64,000 nt of DNA from Umboniibacter marinipuniceus (GTDB lineage: Bacteria; Pseudomonadota; Gammaproteobacteria; Pseudomonadales; DSM-25080). The DNA is taken from NCBI RefSeq assembly GCF_003688415.1, contig NZ_REFJ01000001.1:710405-774404 (forward strand), in the 5' to 3' direction. The translations under genes were made by a program, and so were the position numbers. Of the stretch, positions 63,975-64,000 are shown one piece after another. Below the pieces are notes generated by a model. The model saw only the letters and a program-made list of their open reading frames with translations, was not told the origin of the DNA and did no database searches. Numbering within the stretch: position 1 is the first letter of the stretch; every line of letters starts with the position of its first letter.

Positions 63975-64000
63975 ATGTCAAATCCAAGCAATGCTCTCTT
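63975..64000 (+). CDS. Start of a divergent gene, probably tyrS (partial)
   Basis: ATG at 63975 opens a frame (MSNPSNAL...) that runs off the window. In related gammaproteobacteria the anmK-M23 pair is divergent from tyrosyl-tRNA synthetase, so tyrS is the likely identity, but only eight codons are visible. The ribosome site is weak. Inference from gene order. Confidence 0.3.

Overview
The window reads as a chromosome segment of a marine-type gammaproteobacterium. The evidence is the housekeeping gene content and order (smpB/ratA/rnfH, bamE, fur, recN, grpE-dnaK-dnaJ, dapB; argC to erpA; anmK with an M23 peptidase), a Pseudomonas-like magnesium-type hemB, hemJ instead of hemG, and a one-piece tmRNA. 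No species is claimed.

Positions 1 to 29447 are an accessory genomic island integrated at the 3' end of the tmRNA gene ssrA (29447-29830, minus strand). A P4-type integrase (27772-28962) lies next to ssrA and is separated from it by a repeat-rich stretch. The left end of the island is outside the window. From left to right the island holds: (a) an NAD/ADP-ribose-themed cluster, 727-5808, with an HD hydrolase, an NrtR-like Nudix regulator, and a divergent translationally coupled operon of SPFH protein, NAD-kinase-like protein, ADP-ribosylglycohydrolase and 5'(3')-nucleotidase, whose promoter carries three copies of a GGC-N5-GCC palindrome; (b) a patch of small or poorly known genes, 6043-12711, with a GIY-YIG-like protein, an HTH regulator with palindromic operators, a PcfJ-like protein, two small overlooked genes and a duplicated roughly 100-bp non-coding element; (c) a defence block, 12731-25601, with a WYL-type regulator, a CoiA-like nuclease, and a five-gene operon mcrB-mcrC-MmeI-like adenine methyltransferase-SF2 helicase-GIY-YIG nuclease; (d) a second recombinase module, AlpA-like regulator, integrase-domain protein and a small partner, 25750-27150.

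From 29447 rightwards the sequence is core chromosome: tmRNA and, 5 kb away, its partner smpB; membrane and transport genes; the ratA-rnfH/bamE/fur/recN/grpE-dnaK-dnaJ/dapB housekeeping run, with recognisable LexA and sigma-32 sites; a DUF945 protein; two exported amidohydrolases, one lacking the metal-binding HxH; a Tat-exported Cys/Asp repeat protein next to a JmjC-type oxygenase; heme genes hemB, hemL and hemJ beside a ClC channel; argC, a coiled-coil membrane protein, a bactofilin and erpA; then a small decayed patch with an unknown secreted protein, an IS66 remnant and the 3' part of a group II intron; finally anmK, an M23 peptidase and probably the first codons of tyrS.

The best candidates for under-described systems are the NrtR/SPFH/NAD-kinase-like/DraG operon, the five-gene McrBC-methyltransferase-helicase-nuclease operon, and the repeat-protein/JmjC pair.
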